Shown here in pieces: positions 17,201 through 24,567 of a stretch of DNA of 55,817 nt (position 1 is its first letter; each line of letters begins with the position of its first letter). The stretch spans positions 1 through 55,817 of the forward strand of contig JAUIEZ010000013.1 in NCBI GenBank assembly GCA_030429665.1, read 5' to 3'. The notes under the pieces are model-generated. The model did not search any database, was not told the DNA's origin, and saw nothing but the letters and a program-made list of their open reading frames with translations. Source of the stretch: Gammaproteobacteria bacterium. GTDB lineage: Bacteria > Pseudomonadota > Gammaproteobacteria > Arenicellales > CAJQKF01. Both the position numbers and the translations under genes were made by a program.

Positions 17201-17609
17201 AATCACCGAGAACCTGCTGGTGGAGGATTTCGACCGTGTGGTATCGGTGATGAGCGCCCTGAAGTCACACGGCGTACGCTTTGCCGTCGACGACTTCGGC
17301 ACCGGCTACTCGTCGTTGGCCTACCTGAACCGACTGCCCATCGACAAGCTGAAAATCGACAAGTCCTTCGTCGCCGCACTGGACGACCAGGACGAATACA
17401 GCCGATCGATCGTCACGATTATCCTCTCCATGGCACAAGCGATGAACCTGCACGTCGTGGCCGAGGGCGTCGAGACGAGCGCCTCGCGCGAAGCGCTCAA
17501 GGGATGGGGTTGCGTGGCCTACCAGGGCTACCTGTTCGACCGCCCGCTACCCGCCGCCTGGCTGTCCGGCGAGCGCTCGGACGAAGATCGCCCGGCGGCC
17601 AGCCGGTAG
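14295..17609 (+). CDS. PAS/GAF sensor protein with GGDEF and EAL domains
   Basis: A 1,104-residue cyclic-di-GMP signalling protein with a GTG start (AGGTGGGG upstream) and no membrane helix. Domains in order: PAS about 20-125 (SAGFWEWDLVERTVFFSG), GAF about 145-285, PAS about 290-415, PAS about 420-540 (AADLYVWDWEIGAAHTLWRT), PAS about 545-665 (VFNTREPVMITDPDGVILDV), GGDEF about 668-830 and EAL about 840-1090. The cyclase motif reads GADEF (745-749), so diguanylate cyclase activity is doubtful. The EAL domain keeps EAL (877-879), EITEN, DDFGTGYSSLAYL, KIDKSFV, AEGVE and YQGYLFDRP, and should be an active phosphodiesterase. The likely role is lowering c-di-GMP in response to small ligands, redox or light sensed by the PAS/GAF array. 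The cue is unknown. Confidence 0.92.
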   Translation: MSGVNTTVSMLSTLPTGVSSAGFWEWDLVERTVFFSGRLMKVLGLRRDGSRLSESEVLELVHPEDVDEYRRRLSDCLEGTSEVFDVEVRVVDDLGALHWVVNRGVLQYDDDGDAVRMSGTITDITTQRKLEAAIRLAAGEVPGHAGSGPFVHLASCLTQSLECDIAFIGRLEASGERIRTLGVWRDGQAGDNFAYRLDVSPCREVVGRELCIFPEAVSRLFPGDRALIAERVEGYAGFPLFDSSERPVGLIAALFRQPIEDPDLCGNLLSVFAPRAASEIERSDHERALVESERRFRDFAEASADHFWETDENHHFTNVTAWAQSLIGMRPEKAEGLARWEFPRARPVVDDDWASHRAVLDGHREFRDFLYSIAGPDGEKFISVSGVPVFDESGRFRGYRGTATDVTQRVLSQRSENEARERLALAVQAADLYVWDWEIGAAHTLWRTDPEPMLGPRPASGYPDFTDMVFEEDRDLFEQAYRRSIEDGEPYVAEFRLRRTDGSRRWLNAKGTVVRDARGTPLRLIGVTQDITTRRENEERLRLGATVFNTREPVMITDPDGVILDVNHACLALFGFSREEMLGQTPAILQSGHHDRDYYQAFWRQLAQNGYWQGELWNRASNGTVIPNWVIIDSVRDEDGRVLRYVATFNDISERKQAEERIQKLAWHDALTQLPNRRLFNSTLDDELRSHRRRGVVGGLLMVDLDDFKTINESLGYRTGDALLFAVAKVLISETAEHGTVARVGADEFAVLLPELGTQKDFAVRRLREHAAAIVDRLNEPLAVRGDTFRVSCSFGIHVFPEADLDAEALLSQCEIALNRAKRDGYSSARFYHPEMKERSDERMKVQYLLSTMVDESRVHNLYQPQVDDESRVMGVEALARLRDDDGELLEPTQFIGVAEETGLIYRLGEQVLRRALFDMVEWKRTGSFEPDFVAVNVSPRQFLQEGFVDTVVAALAESGQPGRCLELEITENLLVEDFDRVVSVMSALKSHGVRFAVDDFGTGYSSLAYLNRLPIDKLKIDKSFVAALDDQDEYSRSIVTIILSMAQAMNLHVVAEGVETSASREALKGWGCVAYQGYLFDRPLPAAWLSGERSDEDRPAASR

Positions 17610-18025
17610 TCGAACGGACCCCGCCTTCTTGTTTACCGCGCAACCGCGGTGAACCGCCCATCCGGGCGTGTCGATCCCGGCACGGGAGCAAGACGGAACC
17701 GGATCGCCGTTGTGGGATAACTCACATACACCGGACCACACTGCCTTCAAGATGACCTACGAATGTTTCCGTCGGGCGCTCAGGCGACGAACTCAACGGG
17801 AACTTCGACCGGAGCGCTTCCTCGAAATTGCTCCGGGCGTCCGGCCAGACGGCACTGATCGCCTGGATGGCTCGCGCCAGCCGGGCGGTCATCGTGAACA
17901 CGACGTGTGACCGGCGATTCAAGGCGCTCGATGCCGCGCGATGCGCCATGCGAGTGCCGTCAATATCGCAATGAGGTCTCTGGTGTGAACCATCAGTTGA
18001 CCGAGTACGACGTGGGGTACGTATC
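17610..18025. other. Gene-poor region upstream of the subtilase
   Basis: These 416 bp show no convincing gene in either direction. The base composition drops compared with the preceding gene. A 10-bp stem with one G-T pair, GTTTACCGCG-caac-CGCGGTGAAC (17631-17654), follows the sensor gene and may help terminate it, though no T-tract follows. A minus-strand open frame (18048-17722, 108 codons) has no recognisable motif and no ribosome site, so I left it out. The region may be a decayed remnant that arrived with the subtilase. Confidence 0.3.
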
Positions 18026-19624
18026 ATGATCATCAACCACGAATGCAACGAGCCCAGAACCTGTCATCTACTGGGCAAGGTAACCATCGGATCGATCTTC
18101 GGCGCGGCGATGGTAATGTTCTGCGCGCAAACAGCGGTGGCACAAACGAAGAGTGCGCTGCTGCCTTCATCCGTAACCAAGGCGGCCCTGGAGGCATTGC
18201 GCGTTGAGGAGGAAAAACCGCTGGCCACTCAGGAGATCAGGCAGCTTCAGCTGCCGCAAGGGTCTAGCGGGCGGTCCGACGTCAACTTCAGCGAGTCAGG
18301 TGTAGCCAGTGTGCCGTTTGCCGCTCCGGATACCATGATCCTGCAATTGGCGCCGAATCTTTCCCAGGACGACATCGAGCAGTTGGCCGAGGAGAAGCAA
18401 TTCAGAATCGTCGACGTCTACTCGAATACCGGGCAAATCAAGGTGGAAGCCGATTTGTCGGAGTACTTCAAGCCCAGGCTTACGGACGATTCGGCCAACG
18501 CGACCATATTGAGAGGAGCGCTCGAAGCATCTTCGGCATTCAAGAGTGATCCACGCATCCTGGGGGCGTCCCCCGACCTGTTTTTCTCCAACAAGGCGTA
18601 TAGCTACGGTATCGCCAACGTCGAACTGCCGAATGCCATGTTCGACTCGTCTTCGACCACAACGGAAATCGTCGACTGGGGCGTGTCCGATATCGAGGCC
18701 GATCAAGTGTGGAGCGAGCCCGGTGTAGAGAACGGCGTCGTGTTCGGCGTCATGGACACGGGATTCGCCCGACACGAAGATCTGATTTTCTCGAGGCTGG
18801 GTAGCGACATACCTCCGGCGAATCACGGCAACCACGTGGCGGGTATCGCCTGCGCAAAACACAACGGTGTCGGCACCAGGGGCGTTATACCGAACTGTTT
18901 CGTCAGGCCGCGGGTCGGAGATTTCGCGCCGACAAGCCCGGGCGGCGGAAACGTGCTTCAGTTCTACGTCCTTTTCTCGCAGATCCTGAAGACCCTGAAC
19001 GATTTCATACCGATCCGATTCGAGGTGAAGACGTTCAACTTGAGCCTTGGTTATAACTGGATGCCGAATTTCGGTATCAATCCCGACGACCAGGACGCTT
19101 CTCAATACCGAAAACTGGTCGAAAGCCAGGGAGAGCTGTTCTTGTCCATACTCGAACTCGCGGACGAAAAGGACAAGGTGATCTTCTCTGCCGCGGGCAA
19201 CGATAGTCATGGGTTAAGTGATCCCATGGACGCCCAGTTCGCCAGCCCGTTCAACTGGGCTGCGTTCACGGCCAGAGACAGGGGTATCTCAGCGAATGGC
19301 GTGGTCGTGGAAGCGCACGACCAGACCGGCGCGCGCGCTTCGTTTTCGAACGAAAAGGGCGACTTGTCGTGCCCCGGAACCGATATCGTGAGTACGATTG
19401 CGCTGAATGCCGACGGAACGATCTCGCACAACCTGTACGGCGCCATGAGCGGCACGTCGATGGCCTCTCCCTATTGCGCCGCCGCGCACAGCCTGCTGTC
19501 GCTGCTGCGCCCCGGATACTCGGGCGTCGAACTCGTCGAGTGCCTGAAAAGCGATTCCGAGCAGTCCGATTCCGGGACGCCGCGAGTGAAGTTGTCCGAG
19601 GCCTTGCAAAAGTGCCCTTCGTGA
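18026..19624 (+). CDS. Exported subtilisin-like serine protease (S8 family)
   Basis: A 532-residue secreted protease. Signal segment around residues 18-39 (TIGSIFGAAMVMFCAQTAVA), then a propeptide-like region of about 170 residues. The S8 domain runs from about 205. The triad is Asp244 (GVMDTGFARHED), His270 (ANHGNHVAGIACAKHNG) and Ser478 (GAMSGTSMASPYCAAA), and the oxyanion Asn lies in IFSAAGNDSHG. All catalytic residues are present, so it should be active in the periplasm or outside the cell. Base composition and codon use (many AGG, ATA and TCG-poor stretches) differ from the GC-rich neighbours, suggesting acquisition. It is monocistronic, ending in a strong terminator at 19699-19734. Confidence 0.92.
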   Translation: MIINHECNEPRTCHLLGKVTIGSIFGAAMVMFCAQTAVAQTKSALLPSSVTKAALEALRVEEEKPLATQEIRQLQLPQGSSGRSDVNFSESGVASVPFAAPDTMILQLAPNLSQDDIEQLAEEKQFRIVDVYSNTGQIKVEADLSEYFKPRLTDDSANATILRGALEASSAFKSDPRILGASPDLFFSNKAYSYGIANVELPNAMFDSSSTTTEIVDWGVSDIEADQVWSEPGVENGVVFGVMDTGFARHEDLIFSRLGSDIPPANHGNHVAGIACAKHNGVGTRGVIPNCFVRPRVGDFAPTSPGGGNVLQFYVLFSQILKTLNDFIPIRFEVKTFNLSLGYNWMPNFGINPDDQDASQYRKLVESQGELFLSILELADEKDKVIFSAAGNDSHGLSDPMDAQFASPFNWAAFTARDRGISANGVVVEAHDQTGARASFSNEKGDLSCPGTDIVSTIALNADGTISHNLYGAMSGTSMASPYCAAAHSLLSLLRPGYSGVELVECLKSDSEQSDSGTPRVKLSEALQKCPS

Positions 19625-19698
19625 CGGGTCGTCGTTGAAATCCAGGGCGACGAGAACGCGCTCTATGGTGGACATACTTCCCTGTAACCGTCCACAGG

Positions 19699-19734
19699 GG
19701 CGCCGGGTCCGGTTTCGGACCCGGCGCCGTTTTT
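19699..19734 (+). terminator. Strong intrinsic terminator after the subtilase gene
   Basis: A perfect 13-bp stem, GGCGCCGGGTCCG (19699-19711) and CGGACCCGGCGCC (19716-19728), closes a GTTT loop and is followed by G and five T residues (19730-19734). The U-tract lies on the plus strand, so it ends transcription of the subtilase and protects the converging minus-strand hydrolase. Confidence 0.92.
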
Positions 19735-19770
19735 CATTGCCGGGAACGGCATCCCGGCACGCGCTCGCGG

Positions 19771-20655
19771 CTAGGCGAGTTTTTCCCGAAAGAAGGCGAT
19801 GGTCCTTTCCCACGCCAGCTTGGCCGCCTGCTCATCGTATCGCGGCGTGGAATTGTTGTGAAATCCGTGGCGTGTGCCCGGATAAAGATGACGGGTGTAT
19901 TCCTTGTCGTTCGCTTTCAGCGCCGCCTCGAAATCAGGCCACATGGCATTGATTCGCTCGTCATTCTCGGCGGATTGAACCAATAACGGCGCCCCGATCT
20001 TCGCCACGTCCTCGCTTGCCGGCGCGGCACCGTAGAACGGCACGGCGGCTGAAAGGTCGGCTCCCATTTCCACGGCGAGAAAGTTGGTGGTTCCGCCGCC
20101 CCAGCAAAAGCCCACCGAACCCAGCTTGCCGCTCGACAGCTCGTGTGACCTGACGAACATCGCGCTGTTCAACATGTCGGTCTTTAGCTGTCCCTGGTCG
20201 AGGCTGCGTTGCAGTTCGCGTCCGTCGTCGTCGTTGCCCGGGTAACCGCCGACCGGGTATAGCCCGTCGGGCGCCAGCGCGATGAATCCCTCGACCGCAG
20301 CGCGTCGCGCCACGTCCTCGATGTAGGGATTCAAGCCGCGATTCTCGTGGATGACGATAACCGCCGGAAACGGACCGTCGCCGCTCGGCCGGACCAGGTA
20401 GCCCCGCATGGTGCCGCTGGTGCCGCCCGGGGAGTCGTACTCGACGTAGGTCGCCTTGATACGCTCGTCGGTGAAGGAAATCATTTGCGCTTCGGCGTAG
20501 CGCGGCAGCAATGCCTGCGCCATTGCCAGGCCCGAAACGCCGGCTACGGTCAGCGCGCTCGCGCGGCTCAAGAACTCGCGTCGGTCGATAAAACCGTGGC
20601 AGTACTCGTCGTAAAGGTCGTACACCCGCTTGTCGATGTCGTTGGACTTGATCAT
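19771..20655 (-). CDS. Exported dienelactone hydrolase family protein
   Basis: A 294-residue alpha/beta hydrolase with an N-terminal twin-arginine-like leader (DRREFLSRASALTVAGVSGLA, residues about 24-44), so it probably folds in the cytoplasm and is exported. The mature domain has IVIHENRGLNPYIEDVARRA, the Cys nucleophile in VGFCWGGGTTNFL, Asp in QSAENDERINAMW and His in YPGTRHGFHNNSTPRYD. This matches the periplasmic YghX/carboxymethylenebutenolidase-like branch. Substrate unknown. It is a distant paralogue of the cytosolic hydrolase at 13247-13978. It converges on the subtilase terminator and is separated by 189 bp from the permease pair upstream, so it may have its own promoter. Confidence 0.88.
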   Translation of the reverse strand: MIKSNDIDKRVYDLYDEYCHGFIDRREFLSRASALTVAGVSGLAMAQALLPRYAEAQMISFTDERIKATYVEYDSPGGTSGTMRGYLVRPSGDGPFPAVIVIHENRGLNPYIEDVARRAAVEGFIALAPDGLYPVGGYPGNDDDGRELQRSLDQGQLKTDMLNSAMFVRSHELSSGKLGSVGFCWGGGTTNFLAVEMGADLSAAVPFYGAAPASEDVAKIGAPLLVQSAENDERINAMWPDFEAALKANDKEYTRHLYPGTRHGFHNNSTPRYDEQAAKLAWERTIAFFREKLA

Positions 20656-20844
20656 GCATCCTCCTTTCGTTGTCGATTGGACTGTCGGGAAGGCGCGTTT
20701 GCAAGGACATCGGCATACGCGCGGATTGGGTCTACAAGCCGACAGTTTACTCGTGACGCGGCCATCGGCCGGCGGGCCCGAGATTACAGATGGTCAAGGA
20801 ACGCGGTGCCGTCGGTCGGGTGGGACGAAACGCCAAACCCTGGT

Positions 20845-21357
20845 CTAGGAGATGATCAGCCAGGCGGAAATCTGCGCCGCGAGCAATCCGGCGATAATGG
20901 GCATCGGCGCGCTGACCACGACGCGCCCGAAGGCAAACCGCGCGCCCAGCAGCGGTACTTCGAACATCAGCATGCGGTTCACCGCCATCATCGACCAGGC
21001 GGTCATCAGCGCCACCAGTGGCGCGTTGGTGGCGCCCGCCCGAAACAGCGCGATGGCCAACGGAAAGGCGACCATGGGGCCGCCCGGCAGGAACGCGCCG
21101 ACCGCCGACGCGAACAGGACGCCGGAAAAGCCGGCGTCGGCGCCGAGCAGCGCCGATACGTTCTCGGTTGGCAGCAGCCTGCCGATGCACTCGGCCGCGA
21201 TGAGCGCAAACGGGATTCGCAGCGCCAGGGCGCGAAGCTGGCGGCCGGCCTCCACGAGCGCGGCGCGGTGCGCATCGGGCTTGCGAAAGTGCGCGTAGGC
21301 GGCCAGTGCCACCAGCATCACCACGACGAAGGAAACGGGGATGACGAGGTTTTTCAT
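20845..21357 (-). CDS. Half-size permease, ArsP/DUF318-like, C-terminal-type half
   Basis: A 170-residue membrane protein with about four hydrophobic segments. It contains FLPGGPMVAFPLAIALFRAG and LVALMTAWSMMAVNRMLMFE, the Gly-Pro-rich half-helix motif and following helix of the ArsP/YraQ (DUF318) permeases. Ordinary family members carry two such halves in one chain of over 300 residues; here only one half is present. It overlaps the preceding gene by 4 bp, and that gene encodes the matching motif, so the pair probably assembles into one transporter. Family members have been linked to organoarsenical efflux; no ars genes are nearby, so the substrate is unknown. Confidence 0.7.
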   Translation of the reverse strand: MKNLVIPVSFVVVMLVALAAYAHFRKPDAHRAALVEAGRQLRALALRIPFALIAAECIGRLLPTENVSALLGADAGFSGVLFASAVGAFLPGGPMVAFPLAIALFRAGATNAPLVALMTAWSMMAVNRMLMFEVPLLGARFAFGRVVVSAPMPIIAGLLAAQISAWLIIS

Positions 21358-21890
21358 ATTCGGTGCGCCAACAGGTAGCGGGCCAGCAGGCCGGCCAGCA
21401 GGGGCACCGGCAATGAAGCCAGCACGCGCAGCGCCACGAACTCATGCCCGAGGAACGGTAACTCCCATATCACGATGCGCTGCACCCCGAGCGTGGACCA
21501 GGCACTGAGGTACACGACGCAGACATCGAATGGCGCGCCGCCTCGGCGCAGCGCCAGCACGAGCGGAAACGCCGCGAACGGTCCCGCCGGCGTGAAGCAG
21601 CCGGCGATCATCGCGAGCAGGTAGCCGCCCGCACCGCTGTCCGAGCCGAGCCAGCGCGACACCGCTTCGCGGGGCAGCACCGCCTGCACGTAGCCGCCGA
21701 TCAGCAGCGCGGCAGCGATCACCGGCGCGATCATCGCGAGCAGCACCATGGCGTCGCGCACCGCCGCCAGCGTTGCGTCGACGCCCTGTTGCCACCACAA
21801 TGCCGCGGCTGACAGCGCGGCGAGCGCGACGAAGAACAACGTCAGCTTGCTCGGCCGTCCGGGCGGCGCGTCCCGCTTGGCAGGCGTCAT
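21354..21890 (-). CDS. Half-size permease, ArsP/DUF318-like, N-terminal-type half
   Basis: A 178-residue membrane protein with a short charged N-terminus, then helices at about 17-33, 43-70, 85-110 and 120-175. CFTPAGPFAAFPLVLALRRGG is the counterpart of FLPGGPMVAFPLAIALFRAG in the next gene, and VYLSAWSTLGVQRIVIWELP matches MTAWSMMAVNRMLMFEVP. The two proteins are therefore divergent halves of an internally duplicated permease. The stop overlaps the start of the partner (ATGA-type overlap), which favours equal synthesis. A single full-length family member split by frameshift is unlikely because each half has its own start and compact ends. Confidence 0.7.
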   Translation of the reverse strand: MTPAKRDAPPGRPSKLTLFFVALAALSAAALWWQQGVDATLAAVRDAMVLLAMIAPVIAAALLIGGYVQAVLPREAVSRWLGSDSGAGGYLLAMIAGCFTPAGPFAAFPLVLALRRGGAPFDVCVVYLSAWSTLGVQRIVIWELPFLGHEFVALRVLASLPVPLLAGLLARYLLAHRI

Positions 21891-22386
21891 GTCGCGTCGG
21901 GGCGGGGCGTGAAGTGACCGGCGCCGAACGGGCGCGTGCCGGCGCTAGACCGGGGATCGGCGGCATGAGAGCTGTGGCGGCGTGCTTGCGTTGTGGGGAT
22001 TCTCACAGACCTCGAAATCGGTAGCCTCGTACAGTCCGATCCATGAATCCACCAACGGGCCGGGAGAAGGGTCATGTGCGACGCGACGTTCATCCAATTC
22101 ATCGAACACGCCGAAACGATGGGCAACCTTCCGCTGATACCCGAATCGGCGCTCGTGTCGGCGCGTCCCGGCGTAGCCGTCGTGCCCGGTGTCGTCGCGC
22201 TGGACCACCCCATCGAAGTCGGGATCGACGATCTTGTCGGGCGCGAGAACGAAGCGGACAGCCGACGATAGTCACGGACGACGGCAGCGATCGGTCGCGC
22301 CAACGGTGTTGCGCCAAGCGGTCGGCGTCCACCGGCCCGGGCCGCGCCCGGTTGCCCGAAACGAACGGTTGATGGGGTTCGGTTGC
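21891..22386. other. Intergenic region holding one possible small gene
   Basis: This 496-bp stretch separates the permease pair from the end of the sugar-uptake operon. Apart from the small plus-strand frame at 22074-22271, listed separately, I see nothing that I can support. There is no clear terminator for the ypeA end of the operon and no obvious promoter for the permeases. Confidence 0.3.
22074..22271 (+). CDS. Possible small protein of unknown function
   Basis: A 65-codon frame starting MCDATFIQFIEHAETMGNLP. It is supported by a good Shine-Dalgarno, GGGAGAAGGG, 5-8 bases before the ATG and by mostly G/C third codon positions, as in the neighbouring genes. The C-terminal half (VVPGVVALDHPIEVGIDDLV, then acidic) resembles no family I recognise, and it has no signal peptide or membrane helix. 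It lies between two minus-strand operons in an otherwise empty gap. It could equally be a chance frame or the relic of a longer gene. Confidence 0.35.
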   Translation: MCDATFIQFIEHAETMGNLPLIPESALVSARPGVAVVPGVVALDHPIEVGIDDLVGRENEADSRR

Positions 22387-22851
22387 TCAATCGGATATCA
22401 GGCGCCTGCCCATGCTGACCACGGGATCCGGCGAGTAGCCGATGGACCGGTAGAATGATATGACCGACGTATTGGTTTCCCGGATCTGCAAATTGATCTT
22501 CGGGCAACCCTTGGATTGCAGGTCGCGCTCGACGTGGGCGACGAGCGCGCGACCGATACCCAGGCGGCGCCGGGCGGGCGACACAGCAAGGTAGTTTATC
22601 CAGCCGCGATGGCCGTCGTAGCCCGCCATCACCGTCCCCGCGATGGTCTCGTCGACCACCGCGACCAGGAATAGCTCGCTTTGCACGCCCAGCTTGCGGG
22701 CAATGTCCTTGTACGGATCGTTCCACGGCTTCGTCAATTCGCACTCGCGCCACAGCGAGACGACTGCCTCGGTGTCGGCGGCCGCGAACGCCCTGATTGT
22801 CGTCGACCCGGGCGTAGACGGCGCGCCTGGCTTGGCGGATGGCTCCGTCAC
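22387..22851 (-). CDS. ypeA: YpeA-like GNAT acetyltransferase
   Basis: A 154-residue GNAT protein closely following the E. coli YpeA pattern. VVSLWRECELTKPWNDPYKD is the N-terminal block, then SELFLVAVVDETIAGTVMAG and YDGHRGWINYLAVSP. The acetyl-CoA loop is RRRLGIGRALVAHVE, followed by GCPKINLQIRETNTSVISFY and a C-terminal MGRRLI. YpeA's substrate is not established. Its ATG overlaps the stop of the ABC ATPase gene (4 bp), making it the last gene of the sugar operon. That coupling is unusual and suggests a link to sugar uptake or to acetylation of one of its products; this is inference. Confidence 0.85.
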   Translation of the reverse strand: MTEPSAKPGAPSTPGSTTIRAFAAADTEAVVSLWRECELTKPWNDPYKDIARKLGVQSELFLVAVVDETIAGTVMAGYDGHRGWINYLAVSPARRRLGIGRALVAHVERDLQSKGCPKINLQIRETNTSVISFYRSIGYSPDPVVSMGRRLISD

Positions 22852-23597
22852 TGCATGCGTCCCGACATGACCATGTGGGACAACCGGTCGGCGTCGATGT
22901 CTGCGGTGGCGACTTCGCCCTGCAGGCGGCCGCCGCGCAGTATCACCACGCGATCGGTGACCGCGACCACGTCGTCCATGTTATGGCTGACCAGCAGCAC
23001 CGACACGCCGGTTTCCTTCAGTTTTCTCACGAGATCCAGCACCCTGGCTTTCTCGCGAACGCCGAGTGCGGCTGTCGGCTCGTCCATGATCACGAGCGCG
23101 GCCTCCCAGCGCAGCGCGCGACTGATCGCCACGGCCTGGCGTTGGCCTCCGGAAAGCCGGTTCACCGGCGCGTCCACGGACTCGAGCTCGATGCCGAGTC
23201 GCGCAAGATATTCCCGCGAACGCTCGCGCATGGCCCGCTTGTCCAACGTCCGCAAACCGGGTACCCAGGAGCGGCGCACGAGTTCCGAGCCCATGAACAC
23301 GTTCTGGTAAACACTCTGATCCACCGCCAGCGCCAGGTCCTGGTAGATCGCGGCGATGCCGGCTGTCAACGCATCGCGCGGTCCGGTAAAACGCACCGGC
23401 TTGCCGCGCAGCCGCACGGCGCCGCGCGACGGCGGCTGGGCGCCAGCGACGATGCGCATCAGGGTGGACTTGCCGGCGCCGTTGTCGCCGCACACGCCCA
23501 CCACTTCGCCCTCGTCCATGGCGAGCGACACACCGGACAGCGCCGAGACCGCACCGTAGGTCTTGCCGAGATCCTCTATCTCCAGCAGCACGCTCAA
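22848..23597 (-). CDS. Sugar ABC transporter ATP-binding protein (single domain, FrcA-like)
   Basis: A 249-residue ATPase of the carbohydrate-uptake CUT2 type, but with one nucleotide-binding domain rather than the two fused domains of RbsA. Walker A: GDNGAGKSTLMRI (about residue 37). Q-loop: IAAIYQDLALAVDQS. ABC signature: RLSGGQRQAVAISRAL. Walker B: ALVIMDEPTAALG. H-loop: VLLVSHNMDDV. All are intact, so it should hydrolyse ATP as a homodimer at the membrane under the permease encoded at 24568-25515. It starts 13 bp after the binding-protein gene and overlaps ypeA. Confidence 0.92.
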   Translation of the reverse strand: MSVLLEIEDLGKTYGAVSALSGVSLAMDEGEVVGVCGDNGAGKSTLMRIVAGAQPPSRGAVRLRGKPVRFTGPRDALTAGIAAIYQDLALAVDQSVYQNVFMGSELVRRSWVPGLRTLDKRAMRERSREYLARLGIELESVDAPVNRLSGGQRQAVAISRALRWEAALVIMDEPTAALGVREKARVLDLVRKLKETGVSVLLVSHNMDDVVAVTDRVVILRGGRLQGEVATADIDADRLSHMVMSGRMQ

Positions 23598-23610
23598 GGC
23601 TCGTGACCGG

Positions 23611-24546
23611 TTACCAGGGCCACTCGCCGTCGGCCGGTACGTTGGTGCCGTCGACCAGTACCGCGTCCATGTACAAGAACGGCCCGGCAGTGATCTCGTT
23701 CGCCGGCGTACCCTGGATCATCTTCTCGACGGCATCGGCCGCCGCCGCGCCCATGCGCTCGAACGGGATCGCCACCGTGGCGGTGAACAGGCTCTCGGGG
23801 TCGCGAATCCGGGCGAAGGCTTCCTGGCCGCCGTCGACGCCGGTAAGGATCACGTCGCCGCGCTTGTAACCCTGTTCGCGAAGCAGGTCGTCGATGACGA
23901 ATGCCTGGCCGTCGAACGAGGTCCAGATGGCCTCGAAGTCGCCTCGGTTCTTGAGCAGAAGCGCCTCCATGCCCGCGCGCACGTCTTCGCGCCAACTCTT
24001 GGTCTTCGCCATGGTGTGGCTGCCGACAACGGTCACGCCGGTGTTCTCCTCGAGGATCACGTCGAAGATGCGGCCGCGCATGCGGGTGCCGCCATGGCCC
24101 TCATAGCGTTGCAGCATCAATCCGCCGTCGTAGTCCATCAGGCCCAGCAGGTGCATGCCGACCTGGGCGCCTACAGCCGCTTCGTTGACGTTGACGTCGA
24201 AGGCCGTATGCGCACTGGCGCCCGACATCACGGTGATGACCGGTATGCCCTTGTCTTTCGCCGCTGCAAGCTGCGCCTCCAACTCCTGGGTCTTGCCCAT
24301 CGCGAGAATGATGCCGTCCACGCCTTTCTGGATCAGCGTGTCGAGTTGTTCGGCGTGACGCGGCACCGCGCCCTCGGAGTTGAGCAGAGTCACCGTGTGG
24401 CCGCGGCTTTCGGCCTCGGCGACGGCGGCGTTCGCGGTGCGCGCATGCGTGTCGGCGGACATCTGGAAGGCGATGATGCCGATCTGGGCGCAGTAGGCGG
24501 TGGACGAAAAGAGCAGGCCCGCGGCCAGCAGGCAGATTCGCTTCAT
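23611..24546 (-). CDS. Periplasmic sugar-binding protein (ribose/CUT2 type)
   Basis: A 311-residue type I periplasmic binding protein. The signal peptide is MKRICLLAAGLLFSSTAYCA, cut before QIGIIAFQ. The mature protein has the two Rossmann-like lobes: AVAEAESRGHTVTLLNSEGA, then LIQKGVDGIILAMGKTQ, GIPVITVMSGASAHTAFDVN, IWTSFDGQAFVIDDLLREQG and GDVILTGVDGGQEAFARIRD. The last block is the usual hinge and ligand-binding Asp region of the ribose/galactose family. It delivers a sugar or polyol to the CUT2-type transporter. The specific sugar cannot be read, though the kinase in the operon favours a pentose, ketose or polyol. Confidence 0.88.
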   Translation of the reverse strand: MKRICLLAAGLLFSSTAYCAQIGIIAFQMSADTHARTANAAVAEAESRGHTVTLLNSEGAVPRHAEQLDTLIQKGVDGIILAMGKTQELEAQLAAAKDKGIPVITVMSGASAHTAFDVNVNEAAVGAQVGMHLLGLMDYDGGLMLQRYEGHGGTRMRGRIFDVILEENTGVTVVGSHTMAKTKSWREDVRAGMEALLLKNRGDFEAIWTSFDGQAFVIDDLLREQGYKRGDVILTGVDGGQEAFARIRDPESLFTATVAIPFERMGAAAADAVEKMIQGTPANEITAGPFLYMDAVLVDGTNVPADGEWPW

Positions 24547-24567
24547 GGGATGATCTCCGGAATCAAT

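Noticed and set aside
17722..18048. Minus-strand open frame of 108 codons before the subtilase
   Set aside because: No ribosome site, no recognisable motif, and it overlaps the subtilase start region. Probably chance.
18026..19624. Subtilase as the maturation protease of the TpsA exoprotein (by analogy with SphB1 and FHA)
   Set aside because: It is 11 kb from the TPS operon on its own transcription unit, has no autotransporter barrel, and its composition suggests separate acquisition. The link would be speculation.
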